A stretch of DNA of 26,578 bases from JBGPBY01 sp041481485 (GCA_041481485.1 JBGPBY010000021.1:1-26578), one strand, 5' to 3'. Positions 7,697 to 15,454 are shown, counted from the stretch's first letter. Notes: generated from the sequence alone by a model not told the origin. Program-made: numbers and translations.

Positions 7697-7744
7697 AAGA
7701 CGATTGCCCGCACCAGGCTGCGTTTCCGGGAGGTCTCGCTCGCA

Positions 7745-7888
7745 TCAATTTGGCTTCTGAATCTCCGCTGGGCCAGTGGCCTTCACGAGTATGGTCTTTT
7801 TCCCATTGCTCAGATCGAAGAATTGATCGCCGTATGACAGTTTCTTCCCACCATCCGTCATCGTGAAGGTATGTCCCGCGAAAGTCAT
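7745..7888 (-). CDS. 47-codon small ORF, possible C-terminal gene remnant
   Basis: An ATG at 7886-7888 opens a 47-residue frame with the character of real protein: MTFAGHTFTMTDGGKKLSYG, then DQFFDLSNGKKTILVK, ending PAEIQKPN. It looks like the last strands of a small secreted beta protein, with Gly-Lys turns like those in lipocalin-like proteins of this phylum. A TAG at 7907-7909 closes the frame just upstream, and no ribosome site precedes the ATG. I favour a truncated leftover of a once longer gene over a functional peptide. It ends about 50 bases upstream of the second blaI palindrome. Confidence 0.4.
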   Translation of the reverse strand: MTFAGHTFTMTDGGKKLSYGDQFFDLSNGKKTILVKATGPAEIQKPN

Positions 7889-8104
7889 CGTGCATATACC
7901 ATCAGCCTAGGCCGTGGTAAAGGAGCTATAATTAGTACCTAATTGGACGACCTTTAGGGGCGGCAAATTCACGACAATTCGAAATTAGGACACTCCCCAC
8001 GCTGCCGCATCGTTGACACCGGTTCGATTCACTCTTAGCCATCTCCTCAGGCGCTCAATGCGGACAAATTCCCCTCTGTCCCCCATTCCTTCTCTCTCTG
8101 TCCC
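7889..8104. other. intergenic stretch with short inverted repeat and pyrimidine tract
   Basis: No coding frame with protein character was found. The stretch holds a 15-bp inverted repeat, AATTAG-TAC-CTAATT, at 7930-7944. Toward the 3' side there is a strongly pyrimidine-biased plus strand (about 8071-8115) with the nonamer CTCTGTCCC twice, at 8074-8082 and 8096-8104. It lies downstream of the 526-residue CPD gene, and no clear intrinsic terminator is visible. Confidence 0.4.
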
Positions 8105-9685
8105 TCATTTTTTTTCGGGAATCACAGGGACCTGAACGGTGATGCTGGATTTTGCAGCGACAGGAACCGGAAGCCCGCTATCGAAATACTTCATCATGAA
8201 CTCGGAATTGAGCCACGCACGCTCCTCGACGTTTTCCCACGCAAACAACTGATAGTCGCCGGCAGGGATGCCGCGAATTTCAAACCTTCCGTCTTCGTCA
8301 GACGACACGGCGCGGTATTGATCGGGATGGCCGCGACGTTCGGCACCTGGCACGAGCACGACCTGCGCGCCGGCAAACGCATGTGCTGAAGCGCCTGAAA
8401 TGTCGGTGACGGTCCCGTCAATGCGACCACCATCGCTGCCGAGAATGATTGCCACCGGAGCCGGGGAGTTCCACTCGACATTCAATGGATCTGCCAGGAT
8501 GCTGGTTTGGCCCGAATGCTCCTCTTTTATATAAAGGTCTTCCGGAAGTCCGGCGATATCGAGCGAATATGCTCCGCGCTGAACGCCGATGATTGCGAAC
8601 TGCCCATCGTCCTGAAATCCGCGTGTGGTGAATGACGGCAGATATGGATCCACCGCAGTCAGCGTCGCGCGAACGGCGCTCAAGCCGATGCGAGCGTCTG
8701 TGTCCAACGCGATGCGGCCCGTTACCGGAACTCCGGGACTGAGCACCATGCCGGCATTGTTCTCGTCGCGGTCGCGCAGGACAATGTGCATCGCAGTGGA
8801 ATAGCGCTGTCTATCGATAACGCTTTCCGAAGATGCAATGTAGTCGCCCGGCGCGACATTTTTGATTTCGAAGTTGCCGAGATTGTCGGATTTTGCGGAG
8901 TATCGTGCGGCCCCGGTGGTGTCTCCTGTTAATGAGAGCGTCACGGAGGTCGATCTCACGCGCTCATTGCGCGACGTCACGATGGAGCCACGCACCGACA
9001 TCGCCTGCGCACGAACCAGAAGAAAATCGACAGCGAGGTCGTCTCCGATTCTCAGCGGAAGGCGCTGCGCATTCGCGATGTCCGACGCCCCGGGAAAATA
9101 CGTGGGCGCATAAACCGCGCGTGAGGCATCCTGAATCGGACTGCTCGGAGTTTTAACCGGAGGGAAGAAGGCGGCACTCACGATGTAATCGCCCGGATCC
9201 AGCCAATACAGACGATAGTTTCCGCGATCGTCCGTCAGCGTCGTTGTCAGCGCGGTGAACGTTCGCTTTCCGCGCGAATCGTAAACGGCCTTCAACGCCG
9301 ACACCATGATGTTGCCGATGGGTTCGCCGGATTCGCCGAGGACGCGGCCACTGATGCTCGGGGCCGGCTGCATTTCGAAGATAATGGGCGCGTGCGGTGC
9401 ACCCGGTTTGATAACGATCGGCGCACGCTTTGCGTATTCCTGGCGAATGTAGCCGTCCCTGGTCACACGCAACCGGTAACCGCCCGGCGGAAGATTTGCA
9501 AAACCGAATCGCCCCTGGCCATCCGTGCGAACAGAGATTGAAGACCCGGGGGCGCCCGACAATTCCACGTGCGCGCCATCCAGAGGCACAGGGAAATTCG
9601 CGCCGGCTTGAACCACAACTCCGCCGACACTTCCCGTTGCGGGCGCGGATTGCAGCATTAGAAGAATGGCAAGAAAAAGACTCAA
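8105..9685 (-). CDS. secreted multi-domain CPD protein, 526 residues
   Basis: A short signal peptide (SLFLAILLMLQSAPATG) leads into a chain of CPD beta-sandwich modules. The first spans about 18-105 (GRFGFANLPPGGYRLRVTRDGY) and the second about 108-200 (ISGRVLGESGEPIGNIMV, NYRLYWLDPGDYIVSA). A middle pair includes FEIKNVAPGDYIASSES and FAIIGVQRGAYSLDIAGLP. The C-terminal module runs from about 425 to 526 (VLVPGAERRG, FEIRGIPAGDYQLFAWENVE). The same last module, including QLFAWENVEERAWLNS, recurs as KLFAWEEITGGAYLNS at the C-terminus of the M56 fusion, so the proteins share ancestry over most of their length. The start is a TTG at 9683-9685 overlapping the upstream stop as TTGA. It has no strong ribosome site and is probably coupled. 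Enzymatic motifs are absent; a binding or structural role in the envelope is likely. Confidence 0.85.
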   Translation of the reverse strand: MSLFLAILLMLQSAPATGSVGGVVVQAGANFPVPLDGAHVELSGAPGSSISVRTDGQGRFGFANLPPGGYRLRVTRDGYIRQEYAKRAPIVIKPGAPHAPIIFEMQPAPSISGRVLGESGEPIGNIMVSALKAVYDSRGKRTFTALTTTLTDDRGNYRLYWLDPGDYIVSAAFFPPVKTPSSPIQDASRAVYAPTYFPGASDIANAQRLPLRIGDDLAVDFLLVRAQAMSVRGSIVTSRNERVRSTSVTLSLTGDTTGAARYSAKSDNLGNFEIKNVAPGDYIASSESVIDRQRYSTAMHIVLRDRDENNAGMVLSPGVPVTGRIALDTDARIGLSAVRATLTAVDPYLPSFTTRGFQDDGQFAIIGVQRGAYSLDIAGLPEDLYIKEEHSGQTSILADPLNVEWNSPAPVAIILGSDGGRIDGTVTDISGASAHAFAGAQVVLVPGAERRGHPDQYRAVSSDEDGRFEIRGIPAGDYQLFAWENVEERAWLNSEFMMKYFDSGLPVPVAAKSSITVQVPVIPEKK

Positions 9686-11700
9686 GGATAGAGGCCTGAG
9701 GATTGTTCGCGCGGAACGCGGAGTATGCAGGGGTTGAGTTCAATCTGGAGATCCTTGGCATCAATGATGAACTTGTTCTCACATTCGATCATTCTCATGA
9801 CTCCAATTGGCGCGGTCGTGCTTGCATAAACCAATTTGATGTCGGTGATGGCCCCAAAACTGAAAATTCGGGCGTTGAATTCGGGATCGAAATAGAGATC
9901 GCTCGGGATTTGCTCGAAACCAAAGGCTACATATTTTCCCACGGGCAACGACATTTCAAAGTGGCCCCCTCCATCGGCATGGGTCACAAAGAATCGATCC
10001 TCTCGAAAGGTGAATGGATTTCCCGGTTGCCTGAACGGCTCAAAGAGAACAAGTGCGCCGGGCACCGGAATGGGGCCTTCAAGCTTTTTCCCGCCTGTCC
10101 AGACTATGCCCGTCACATATGGTTTCGCGCTGGCCATGACGATCCGTATACCGGAGTCGATTCGCCATCGCAGTGTAATGGGATCCAAAATTCTTGGAGG
10201 TTTGTCGGGCTCGACACGAATTCTTCCGAACCAATTCGGATCTGGGTTACGAAACTCAACCTCCTTCACGTAGACACCGGGAAGAAAGCCATCCACATAG
10301 ACGTCGTATTCCCCCGGGCCGACATCCTGAATGTTGAAATGTCCGGCATCCACATCGGCGTATATCGTTTGTCCGAGACCGGGATCTGTCCGAACCAATC
10401 GTGCACGCAGCTTGACGGGTTTCAGGTCGCTGCTGTCCAGGATCATGCAGGATGGCTGGCAGTCGGTGGATCCAAACTTGGATCGAATCCTGTAGTTCGA
10501 AATCACCACGTCGCCATCTTCGTTCACGACCGTTCCCGGAATATCGACCGGATCATAGACTGAAATCGTGATGTTCTGATCGTGCTGGATATCCACATGA
10601 ACGGCTTCAGACAGGATGCGTCCCTTGTCGAATGCCACCAGCGAATAATGGCCTCTGCCAACATTCCTGATGTCGAATTCCGATGTCCCGTTGCCGTGCA
10701 CCACATAGTCCTCGACATCGCCGAGATCTGCGCCGTCCGGCAGCAGCGCGATATTGAACGCGTGGGTCTCGGATGGCGACGCCGCGTTGGCAACCACACT
10801 CACATGGAGTTTGAAGCGCTCGCTTTCTTTCAGCGTTATCGTTTGATCGTTCCTTGCTCCGCCCGGCGTTACTGTGAAGGCTGCAGCATCGGCCGGAGCC
10901 TCCGCGGACGGGAAAAACGTCGTGACATAGCCCGGATCCGCAGCGGAAAGATTCGGAGTGAGAAGCGTTCCGGGAAAGGGCACAGCGCGAGCGTCTTCGT
11001 TGTAGCTCGCCGACACGTAGTAGTCGCCGGGCGCGATTCCCAAAAGGCGATAGGCGCCGCGATCGTTCGTGAGTCCTTTGGCGACTATCTTCATGCGTCT
11101 TCCAACCGGCGTGTACTGGATTCGATACGCACGAACCAGCGCGGCGGCGACGGGTTTGGAATCCGCCGTCGTCACCAGGCCTCCGATGGCCGGAGCCGGA
11201 GTCAGCTTGATGGTCAGAGTGCGGTTTTGACCACGAGTCACACTAATGTTTTCGCCTGTGCTTGAAAGACTCGTCTGTCCATATAACGTGGATACGTATC
11301 CATCCGCGGCGGCGGCAATGTTGTAGCCATCTGGCAAGGGCAGCGGCTTGATGGAAGGGAAAATGAAATGCCCCTTGGAATCCGCCTTGACCGTCAGCAC
11401 ATCTCCGGCCGGACCGATGTTGGGAAATTGCAGCGTCACTTCCGCATACGGGATGCCGTTGTTGGATCCCTCGCGCTCCACAACACCTTCAATGGAAGCA
11501 CAGTTCTTCCCGCGATTCACAGGAACAGCGCCTCGTCCACGCCCCCCATTGGCTTCGGCAACAGCAGCGGCCAGGGCCTCCAACGCAATGACTTCATCGG
11601 CTTCATTGCAGAGGAATGGCGACTCGGACGCAGGGACGGGCGCCTGCGGCACCCCCTGCAGTGCCGCAACACAGAACAGAAATGACAGCACTCCCTTCAA
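9682..11700 (-). CDS. secreted multi-domain CPD protein, 672 residues
   Basis: The TTG at 11698-11700 was chosen because GGAGG at 11705-11709 sits four bases upstream. The product then begins MKGVLSFLFCVAALQGVPQA, a textbook signal peptide. The frame is open back to a TTG at 11835, but that extension is not export-like. After a Gly/Arg-rich linker with Cys pairs, CPD modules follow: IEGVVEREGSNNGIPYAEV at about 69-87, IGGLVTTADSKPVAAALV, and YRLLGIAPGDYYVSAS. Later modules are weaker (FDIRNVGRGHYSLVAFDKG, FNIQDVGPGEYDVYVDGFLP, FEMSLPVGKYVAFGFEQ). The C-terminal 30 residues have two Cys that could form a disulphide. It shares an operon with the 526-residue protein through a TTGA overlap. Function is unknown. 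Confidence 0.83.
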   Translation of the reverse strand: MKGVLSFLFCVAALQGVPQAPVPASESPFLCNEADEVIALEALAAAVAEANGGRGRGAVPVNRGKNCASIEGVVEREGSNNGIPYAEVTLQFPNIGPAGDVLTVKADSKGHFIFPSIKPLPLPDGYNIAAAADGYVSTLYGQTSLSSTGENISVTRGQNRTLTIKLTPAPAIGGLVTTADSKPVAAALVRAYRIQYTPVGRRMKIVAKGLTNDRGAYRLLGIAPGDYYVSASYNEDARAVPFPGTLLTPNLSAADPGYVTTFFPSAEAPADAAAFTVTPGGARNDQTITLKESERFKLHVSVVANAASPSETHAFNIALLPDGADLGDVEDYVVHGNGTSEFDIRNVGRGHYSLVAFDKGRILSEAVHVDIQHDQNITISVYDPVDIPGTVVNEDGDVVISNYRIRSKFGSTDCQPSCMILDSSDLKPVKLRARLVRTDPGLGQTIYADVDAGHFNIQDVGPGEYDVYVDGFLPGVYVKEVEFRNPDPNWFGRIRVEPDKPPRILDPITLRWRIDSGIRIVMASAKPYVTGIVWTGGKKLEGPIPVPGALVLFEPFRQPGNPFTFREDRFFVTHADGGGHFEMSLPVGKYVAFGFEQIPSDLYFDPEFNARIFSFGAITDIKLVYASTTAPIGVMRMIECENKFIIDAKDLQIELNPCILRVPREQSSGLYP

Positions 11701-11704
11701 CGTA

Positions 11705-11709
11705 CCTCC
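11705..11709 (-). promoter_or_regulatory. ribosome binding site fixing a TTG start
   Basis: GGAGG on the minus strand lies four bases before the TTG at 11698-11700. The same motif and spacing occur before the starts at 3867 and 19618, so it supports the shorter, signal-peptide-bearing product. Confidence 0.75.
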
Positions 11710-11758
11710 GCTTCGTTCAAGGACACGCCGGAGTATAGAACGGTTCACGGGCAACATC

Positions 11759-11845
11759 TCAGTAAGCGACCCGATTCCCGATCTCCAGATCACCGTTTCC
11801 GGCAAGGGCCATGGCCGCCCATGAGTAGTTTTCAAATGGCTTCAT
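11759..11845 (-). CDS. 28-codon ORF upstream of the CPD pair
   Basis: An ATG at 11843-11845 starts a 28-residue frame (begins MKPFENYSWAAMALAGNG, ends GNRVAY) that stops 58 bases before the TTG of the 672-residue protein. A purine-rich GGGG tract lies nine bases upstream of its ATG, inside a hairpin. It resembles no family I know. It may be a leader peptide, a small protein or chance. The next gene has its own strong ribosome site, so it does not depend on this frame for initiation. Confidence 0.3.
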   Translation of the reverse strand: MKPFENYSWAAMALAGNGDLEIGNRVAY

Positions 11846-11854
11846 AGTCTTTTT

Positions 11855-11873
11855 CCCCTGGCTCACGCCGGGG
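11855..11873 (-). promoter_or_regulatory. 5'-leader hairpin with GTGA tetraloop
   Basis: The minus-strand transcript would read CCCCGGC-GTGA-GCCAGGGG. This is a seven-pair stem with one bulged A and a GNRA-type GTGA loop. Its 3' arm contains the GGGG tract that is the only ribosome-site candidate for the ATG at 11845. Folding could therefore hide that site. As a DNA element it could also be a dispersed GC-rich repeat. No U-tract follows, so it is not an intrinsic terminator. Confidence 0.45.
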
Positions 11874-12213
11874 CTGAGGGATTAGCGCCGCCAACGCGAA
11901 TGGCAACGCCACCGAAGAATTATTCAAAAAGTTAGAAATGGATTACGAAAAATCTCCATTGCAAGTTAAGGGGGGGCATGGTGCGGTGCCCCAGGGTGAG
12001 TTCGAGCGGTCAATACTTCATGTGGACACCCTGTCGCATAATCGCGAGGCGATCGTGCTGCCCTCCCCAAAGATTCAAGGGTTCCGGCCCGAAAGCCCGG
12101 CACAATTTTTTGTCTTCGCCGGGGGAGGACAAGATTTTCGAAAATCGATCCATACTATGGAGTAGCAAAAAATCGGGAAGCTCCAGGCATTTCCCGCTGA
12201 TTCGAACAAAATA
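11874..12213. other. intergenic region with a perfect 14-bp palindrome
   Basis: Frames in both directions lack protein character. Notable elements are GATTTTCGAAAATC, a perfect palindrome at 12133-12146, and just before it an inverted pair CCCGGC (about 12096-12101) and GCCGGG (about 12118-12123) that could form a loose hairpin. The palindrome lies about 70 bases upstream of the -35 box of the gene at 12251 and could be an operator for either flanking gene. Confidence 0.35.
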
Positions 12214-12241
12214 TTGGACCGCCGTGTCCCCGCAATAAAAT
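12214..12241 (+). promoter_or_regulatory. promoter of the small membrane protein gene
   Basis: TTGGAC (12214-12219) is separated by 16 bases from TAAAAT (12236-12241), each close to the sigma-70 consensus. Initiation near 12248 would leave about three bases before the ATG at 12251, and no Shine-Dalgarno sequence precedes it. A near-leaderless transcript is predicted, as for blaI. Confidence 0.6.
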
Positions 12242-12250
12242 CCTAACTGC

Positions 12251-12577
12251 ATGGCCGAGGATAAGGCGACGACACTCCACTCATTCAATTTCCCAGCCGT
12301 TGCTGCAAAGATTGCCGAACGTCTTCAAAGGTTGTTGCAGTGGATACCGCCGAAGGCGCGGCTCTCGGTCTGCGCCGGTTCAGTCGTATTAATTGTGTTC
12401 GCTCTGTACATGTACCTTTGGGGTGGTTCAAGCGTTTTGAATCTGGTGTGCCAGCACAGCCTGAAGTCCGCGGATCTTACCGTTATAGTTGACGGCAACC
12501 GCAACTTCTCGCCGCAGTTGGCCAGTTTCGTTCCCAAACCATGGGCTGCCGCGGTGCTGTCCTGGCTGCAGTGGTGA
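12251..12577 (+). CDS. small single-pass membrane protein, possibly truncated
   Basis: 108 residues. A cytoplasmic amphipathic region (AVAAKIAERLQRLLQWIPPK) precedes one strong membrane helix at about 40-58 (LSVCAGSVVLIVFALYMYLWG). An external strand-like part follows (SVLNLVCQHSLKSADLTVIVDG). After the VDG turn one would expect more beta strands of a PEGA-like or similar external domain. Instead the frame runs into a Trp- and Pro-rich tail (SFVPKPWAAAVLSWLQW) and stops. That change of character suggests loss of the original C-terminus through a frameshift or deletion near 12500, although a natural short form is possible. It has its own promoter and converges on the importer operon. I do not know a function. 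Confidence 0.6.
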   Translation: MAEDKATTLHSFNFPAVAAKIAERLQRLLQWIPPKARLSVCAGSVVLIVFALYMYLWGGSSVLNLVCQHSLKSADLTVIVDGNRNFSPQLASFVPKPWAAAVLSWLQW

Positions 12578-12606
12578 ATGCAATCCTGACCCTCGGGTTA
12601 GCCGTT

Positions 12607-13470
12607 CTACTTCAACTTTCGCAATCGGGGATCAAGCATGTCTCGTAGACCATCCCCGGTAAGGTTGAGCGCCAGGACTGTCAACATGATCGCGAGTCCG
12701 GCGAAAATGGTTAACCACGGGTTTTGAAACATGAGAGTACGGCCGTCGCTCACAATTCCGCCCCATGAAGGGATCTCCGGAGGGATGCCGACACCCAGAA
12801 AATCCAGTGCCGCTTCTCCGAGCACAGCGCCCGAGAAAATGAAGGAAATCTGGACCAGCACAAGACCCATGACATTGGGCAAAATGTGTTTGAACAGAAC
12901 TCTTCCGGCTCCGCTGCCGATCGCGGCGGCGGCTTCCACGAATTCCAACTCCCGCACGACAATCACCGAACCTCGCATGATGCGAATCACTCTGGGCAGG
13001 TAAGCCACGCCAAGCGCCACGATCACCGTGCCGAGACCCGGCCCCATGACTCCACGAAGCGCCAGCGCCAGAAGAATGCTGGGAAACGCCATGAGCCCGT
13101 CGGAAATTCTCATGACGACAGGGTCCAATCGACGGAAGTAGCCGGTGATCAGACCAATCAGCGTTCCCAATCCGACTGCCAGCAGGGTGACTCCCGCACC
13201 AACCCTTAATGAGATGCGCCCGCCATAGAGAACGCGGCTGAACACATCCCTCCCATATTCGTCCGTTCCAAAATAATATTCGCGATCGGGGGATCGGCGG
13301 CTTTGCGAAACGTTCAACATCTGAGGGTCATGGGGTGCAATGAGAGGTGCGATGACGGATAGCATGAGAATGGTCAGTAGAATGCTCAAACCGATCGGAA
13401 CGGTTGGATGATGCCGGAACCGGCGCAGCAATCCGTTGGATTGTTCCCAGGAAATCTCCGCAGTTGTCAT
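12607..13470 (-). CDS. dppC: oligopeptide ABC transporter permease, DppC/OppC type
   Basis: 287 residues, the normal size. The N-terminal helix (TVPIGLSILLTILMLSVIAPLIA) is followed by the family signature HDPQMLNVSQSRRSP and FGTDEYGRDVFSRVLYGGRISL. The core helices and the EAAAAIGSGAGRVLFKHILPN loop match the EAA motif that contacts the ATPases. The DFLGVGIPPEIPSWG region and the C-terminal DMLDPRLR signature are both intact. With the DppB partner it forms the inner-membrane channel for peptides. The ATG at 13470 has an AGAGGT element about 13 bases upstream. It is the last gene of the importer operon, 18 bases after dppB. Which peptides or other solutes it carries is set by the binding proteins and cannot be read here. 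Confidence 0.92.
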   Translation of the reverse strand: MTTAEISWEQSNGLLRRFRHHPTVPIGLSILLTILMLSVIAPLIAPHDPQMLNVSQSRRSPDREYYFGTDEYGRDVFSRVLYGGRISLRVGAGVTLLAVGLGTLIGLITGYFRRLDPVVMRISDGLMAFPSILLALALRGVMGPGLGTVIVALGVAYLPRVIRIMRGSVIVVRELEFVEAAAAIGSGAGRVLFKHILPNVMGLVLVQISFIFSGAVLGEAALDFLGVGIPPEIPSWGGIVSDGRTLMFQNPWLTIFAGLAIMLTVLALNLTGDGLRDMLDPRLRKLK

Positions 13471-13488
13471 TGAGTTTGTTTAGACCTC

Positions 13489-14436
13489 TTAGTTGAAGCG
13501 AATGCGATGGTCCACCATCGCGCAAAGCACGTCCGCGGCCAGGTTGATCATGATGTAAATGCCGGCCACGGTAAGCACCACGCCCTGCAGCACGGGATAG
13601 TCCCGGTTCTGCACGGCATGAATCACCAGCTGTCCCATTCCGGGAATGCCGAAGATTGTTTCCACGATAATGGCTCCCCCCATAAGCAGAGAGGCAACGA
13701 CCGCGACGGAGCTCACAATCGGAACCATGGCGTTACGCAGCATGTGGACCAGCACGACCCTGTTCTCTGCCGCGCCCTTTGCACGCGCGGTTCGCACGAA
13801 GTCGAGGCCCTTGATATCCAACATGCTGGAACGAGTCACACGGCTGATAAAGGCGCCTTCGATGAGGCTCAGTACCAATGCGGGCATGATCATCGAGCGC
13901 AAGTTGCCCAGAGGGTCTTCGGCAAATGGAATGCTTCCTCCGGTGGGCAACCAACCCAGTTTTACGCCTATGGCAAAACTCATGAGCAGCGCGAGGTAGA
14001 AAGACGGCATAGAGATGCCGAGCATCGCAATGCCCATAACGATCTTGTCGAGTAGCCCCCCTTTGGACAACGCTGCGGCAATGCCCGCGCTGACCCCGAA
14101 CACGACGCCAAATGTCAGGGCGAGCAACGTCAACTCCAGTGTCCAGGGAAGGCTGCTCGTGATTCCTTCGAAGACCGAATCATGACGGAAGATCGATTGA
14201 CCCAGGTCCAGGTGCGCGATTCGCGAAGCCCAGTGCCCGAACTGAACCGGCAGCGAATCGTTGAGGCCCAGTTGAGCGCGGAGCGCTGCGACCTGCTCCG
14301 GCCTGGCTTCTTCGCCCAACGCCACAGACGCCGGATCTCCGGGTGTGAGGTGGATGAGCGTGAACGCCACAACCGCGACAACGGCAATGGCGGGGATCAC
14401 ATCGACAAGAAGTCGCCGCAGTATGTATGAAAACAT
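13489..14436 (-). CDS. dppB: oligopeptide ABC transporter permease, DppB/OppB type
   Basis: 315 residues, typical for the family. It opens MFSYILRRLLVDVIPAIAVV and has the DppB-specific LIHLTPGDPASVALG segment after the first helix. The periplasmic loop QLGLNDSLPVQFGHWASRI follows, then core helices and an EAA loop at VRTARAKGAAENRVVLVHMLRNA. The C-terminal part is intact: GGAIIVETIFGIPGMGQL and VLQGVVLTVAGIYIMINLAADVL. It pairs with DppC to form the translocation pathway. AAGGA lies about ten bases upstream of the ATG. It lies 13 bases after the dppF stop in the operon. Nothing suggests damage. Confidence 0.92.
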   Translation of the reverse strand: MFSYILRRLLVDVIPAIAVVAVVAFTLIHLTPGDPASVALGEEARPEQVAALRAQLGLNDSLPVQFGHWASRIAHLDLGQSIFRHDSVFEGITSSLPWTLELTLLALTFGVVFGVSAGIAAALSKGGLLDKIVMGIAMLGISMPSFYLALLMSFAIGVKLGWLPTGGSIPFAEDPLGNLRSMIMPALVLSLIEGAFISRVTRSSMLDIKGLDFVRTARAKGAAENRVVLVHMLRNAMVPIVSSVAVVASLLMGGAIIVETIFGIPGMGQLVIHAVQNRDYPVLQGVVLTVAGIYIMINLAADVLCAMVDHRIRFN

Positions 14437-14449
14437 CTCGTTCGTTCCT

Positions 14450-15454
14450 TCAGGAAAGCGGGAAATGGCAGGCGACTTCGCGTCCGGACCCGCCGGATGC
14501 TATCGTTTTCAGGAGCGGTTCCTCATCGGCGCACCGCGGTTGAGCGAACAAGCACCGAGTACGGAAACGGCAGCCCGAAGGAGGATTCGACGGAGATGGC
14601 ACGTCCCCCTTCAACGTGATTCCGTTGCGCCGCCGATGCGGATCCGGAACGGGAATCGCCGAAAGAAGCGCTGCAGTGTATGGATGTAACGGAGCGCTGA
14701 ATAGAGCGTCGGTAGAAGCAACTTCGACAAGCTTGCCCAGATACATCACGCCGACACGGTCGGAAATGTGCCGGACAACGTTCAGGCCATGAGCGATAAA
14801 GAGGTACGTGAGGCCCAGGCGGGCTTGAAGATCGCTCAGCAGATTGATGACCTGGGACTGCACCGATACATCGAGGGCCGATACCGGCTCATCGGCGACA
14901 ATAAATTTAGGATTGAGAGCGATGCTGCGGGCGATACTGACGCGCTGTCTCTGCCCGCCCGAGAACTCGTGGGGATAACGGTACCGCCGCGCTGGGTCGA
15001 GGCCCACGAGTTCGAGAAGCTCCACCACGCGTTCGTCCATTGTCTGGCCCGCCCGCCCCGACACGGCACGGTGTACTATCAAAGGCTCCCCAACGATATC
15101 GCCAATCGTAAAACGCGGATCGAGTGAACCGAAAGGATCCTGGAATATGATCTGCATTTCGCGGCGCATCGCGCGCAACTCGCGTTTCCTCAGCCCAAGA
15201 AGATCCCTTCCTTCGAAACGGACCTGACCGGCGGTCGGGTGTTGAAGCATCAGCAGCACGCGGCCGAGCGTTGATTTTCCGCAGCCGGATTCGCCCACCA
15301 ATCCGAGGGTCTCGCCCCGGCGAATCTCCAGAGAGACGTCGACGACGGCGCGAACGTAACCCACCGTGCGGCTGAAGACACCCCGCTTGATTGGAAAATA
15401 TTTTTTGACGTTGCGCGCTTCAAGCAATGGCGTCTGAACTATAGATTCATTCAT
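14450..15454 (-). CDS. dppF: oligopeptide ABC transporter ATPase, DppF/OppF type
   Basis: 334 residues from the ATG at 15452-15454, which overlaps the dppD stop by eight bases. A longer frame to 15529 adds unrelated sequence. Walker A is GESGCGKST, the signature is SGGQRQR, Walker B is FIVADEP, and the D-loop is SALDVS. The C-terminal oligopeptide-transporter tail with its cysteine cluster is present (PSGCRFRTRCLFAQPRC). The loop after Walker B reads FIAHGLNVV: the H-loop histidine is kept, but the usual next aspartate is glycine. That may change ATPase rate without abolishing it. It forms a heterodimer with DppD to drive import. No good ribosome site is visible, so coupling to dppD is likely. 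Confidence 0.92.
   Translation of the reverse strand: MNESIVQTPLLEARNVKKYFPIKRGVFSRTVGYVRAVVDVSLEIRRGETLGLVGESGCGKSTLGRVLLMLQHPTAGQVRFEGRDLLGLRKRELRAMRREMQIIFQDPFGSLDPRFTIGDIVGEPLIVHRAVSGRAGQTMDERVVELLELVGLDPARRYRYPHEFSGGQRQRVSIARSIALNPKFIVADEPVSALDVSVQSQVINLLSDLQARLGLTYLFIAHGLNVVRHISDRVGVMYLGKLVEVASTDALFSAPLHPYTAALLSAIPVPDPHRRRNGITLKGDVPSPSNPPSGCRFRTRCLFAQPRCADEEPLLKTIASGGSGREVACHFPLS

Noticed and set aside
7261..7713. Longer form of BlaI starting at 7713
   Set aside because: The extra 22 residues are not family-like and would place the promoter and both palindromes within the coding region.
4322..7713. Beta-lactam resistance system
   Set aside because: There is no penicillin-binding sensor domain and no beta-lactamase gene; only the regulatory chassis is shared with bla/mec operons.
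7889..8104. Insertion sequence end based on the 15-bp inverted repeat at 7930-7944
   Set aside because: No transposase, no paired terminal repeats and no target duplication were found.
9703..11265. Long plus-strand open frames opposite the 672-residue CPD gene
   Set aside because: They lack domains, signals and ribosome sites. The minus-strand frame encodes recognisable CPD modules over the same bases, so these are codon-bias shadows.
12010..12288. 92-residue minus-strand frame in the intergenic region
   Set aside because: No ribosome site, no protein-like pattern, and it crosses the likely promoter of the gene at 12251.
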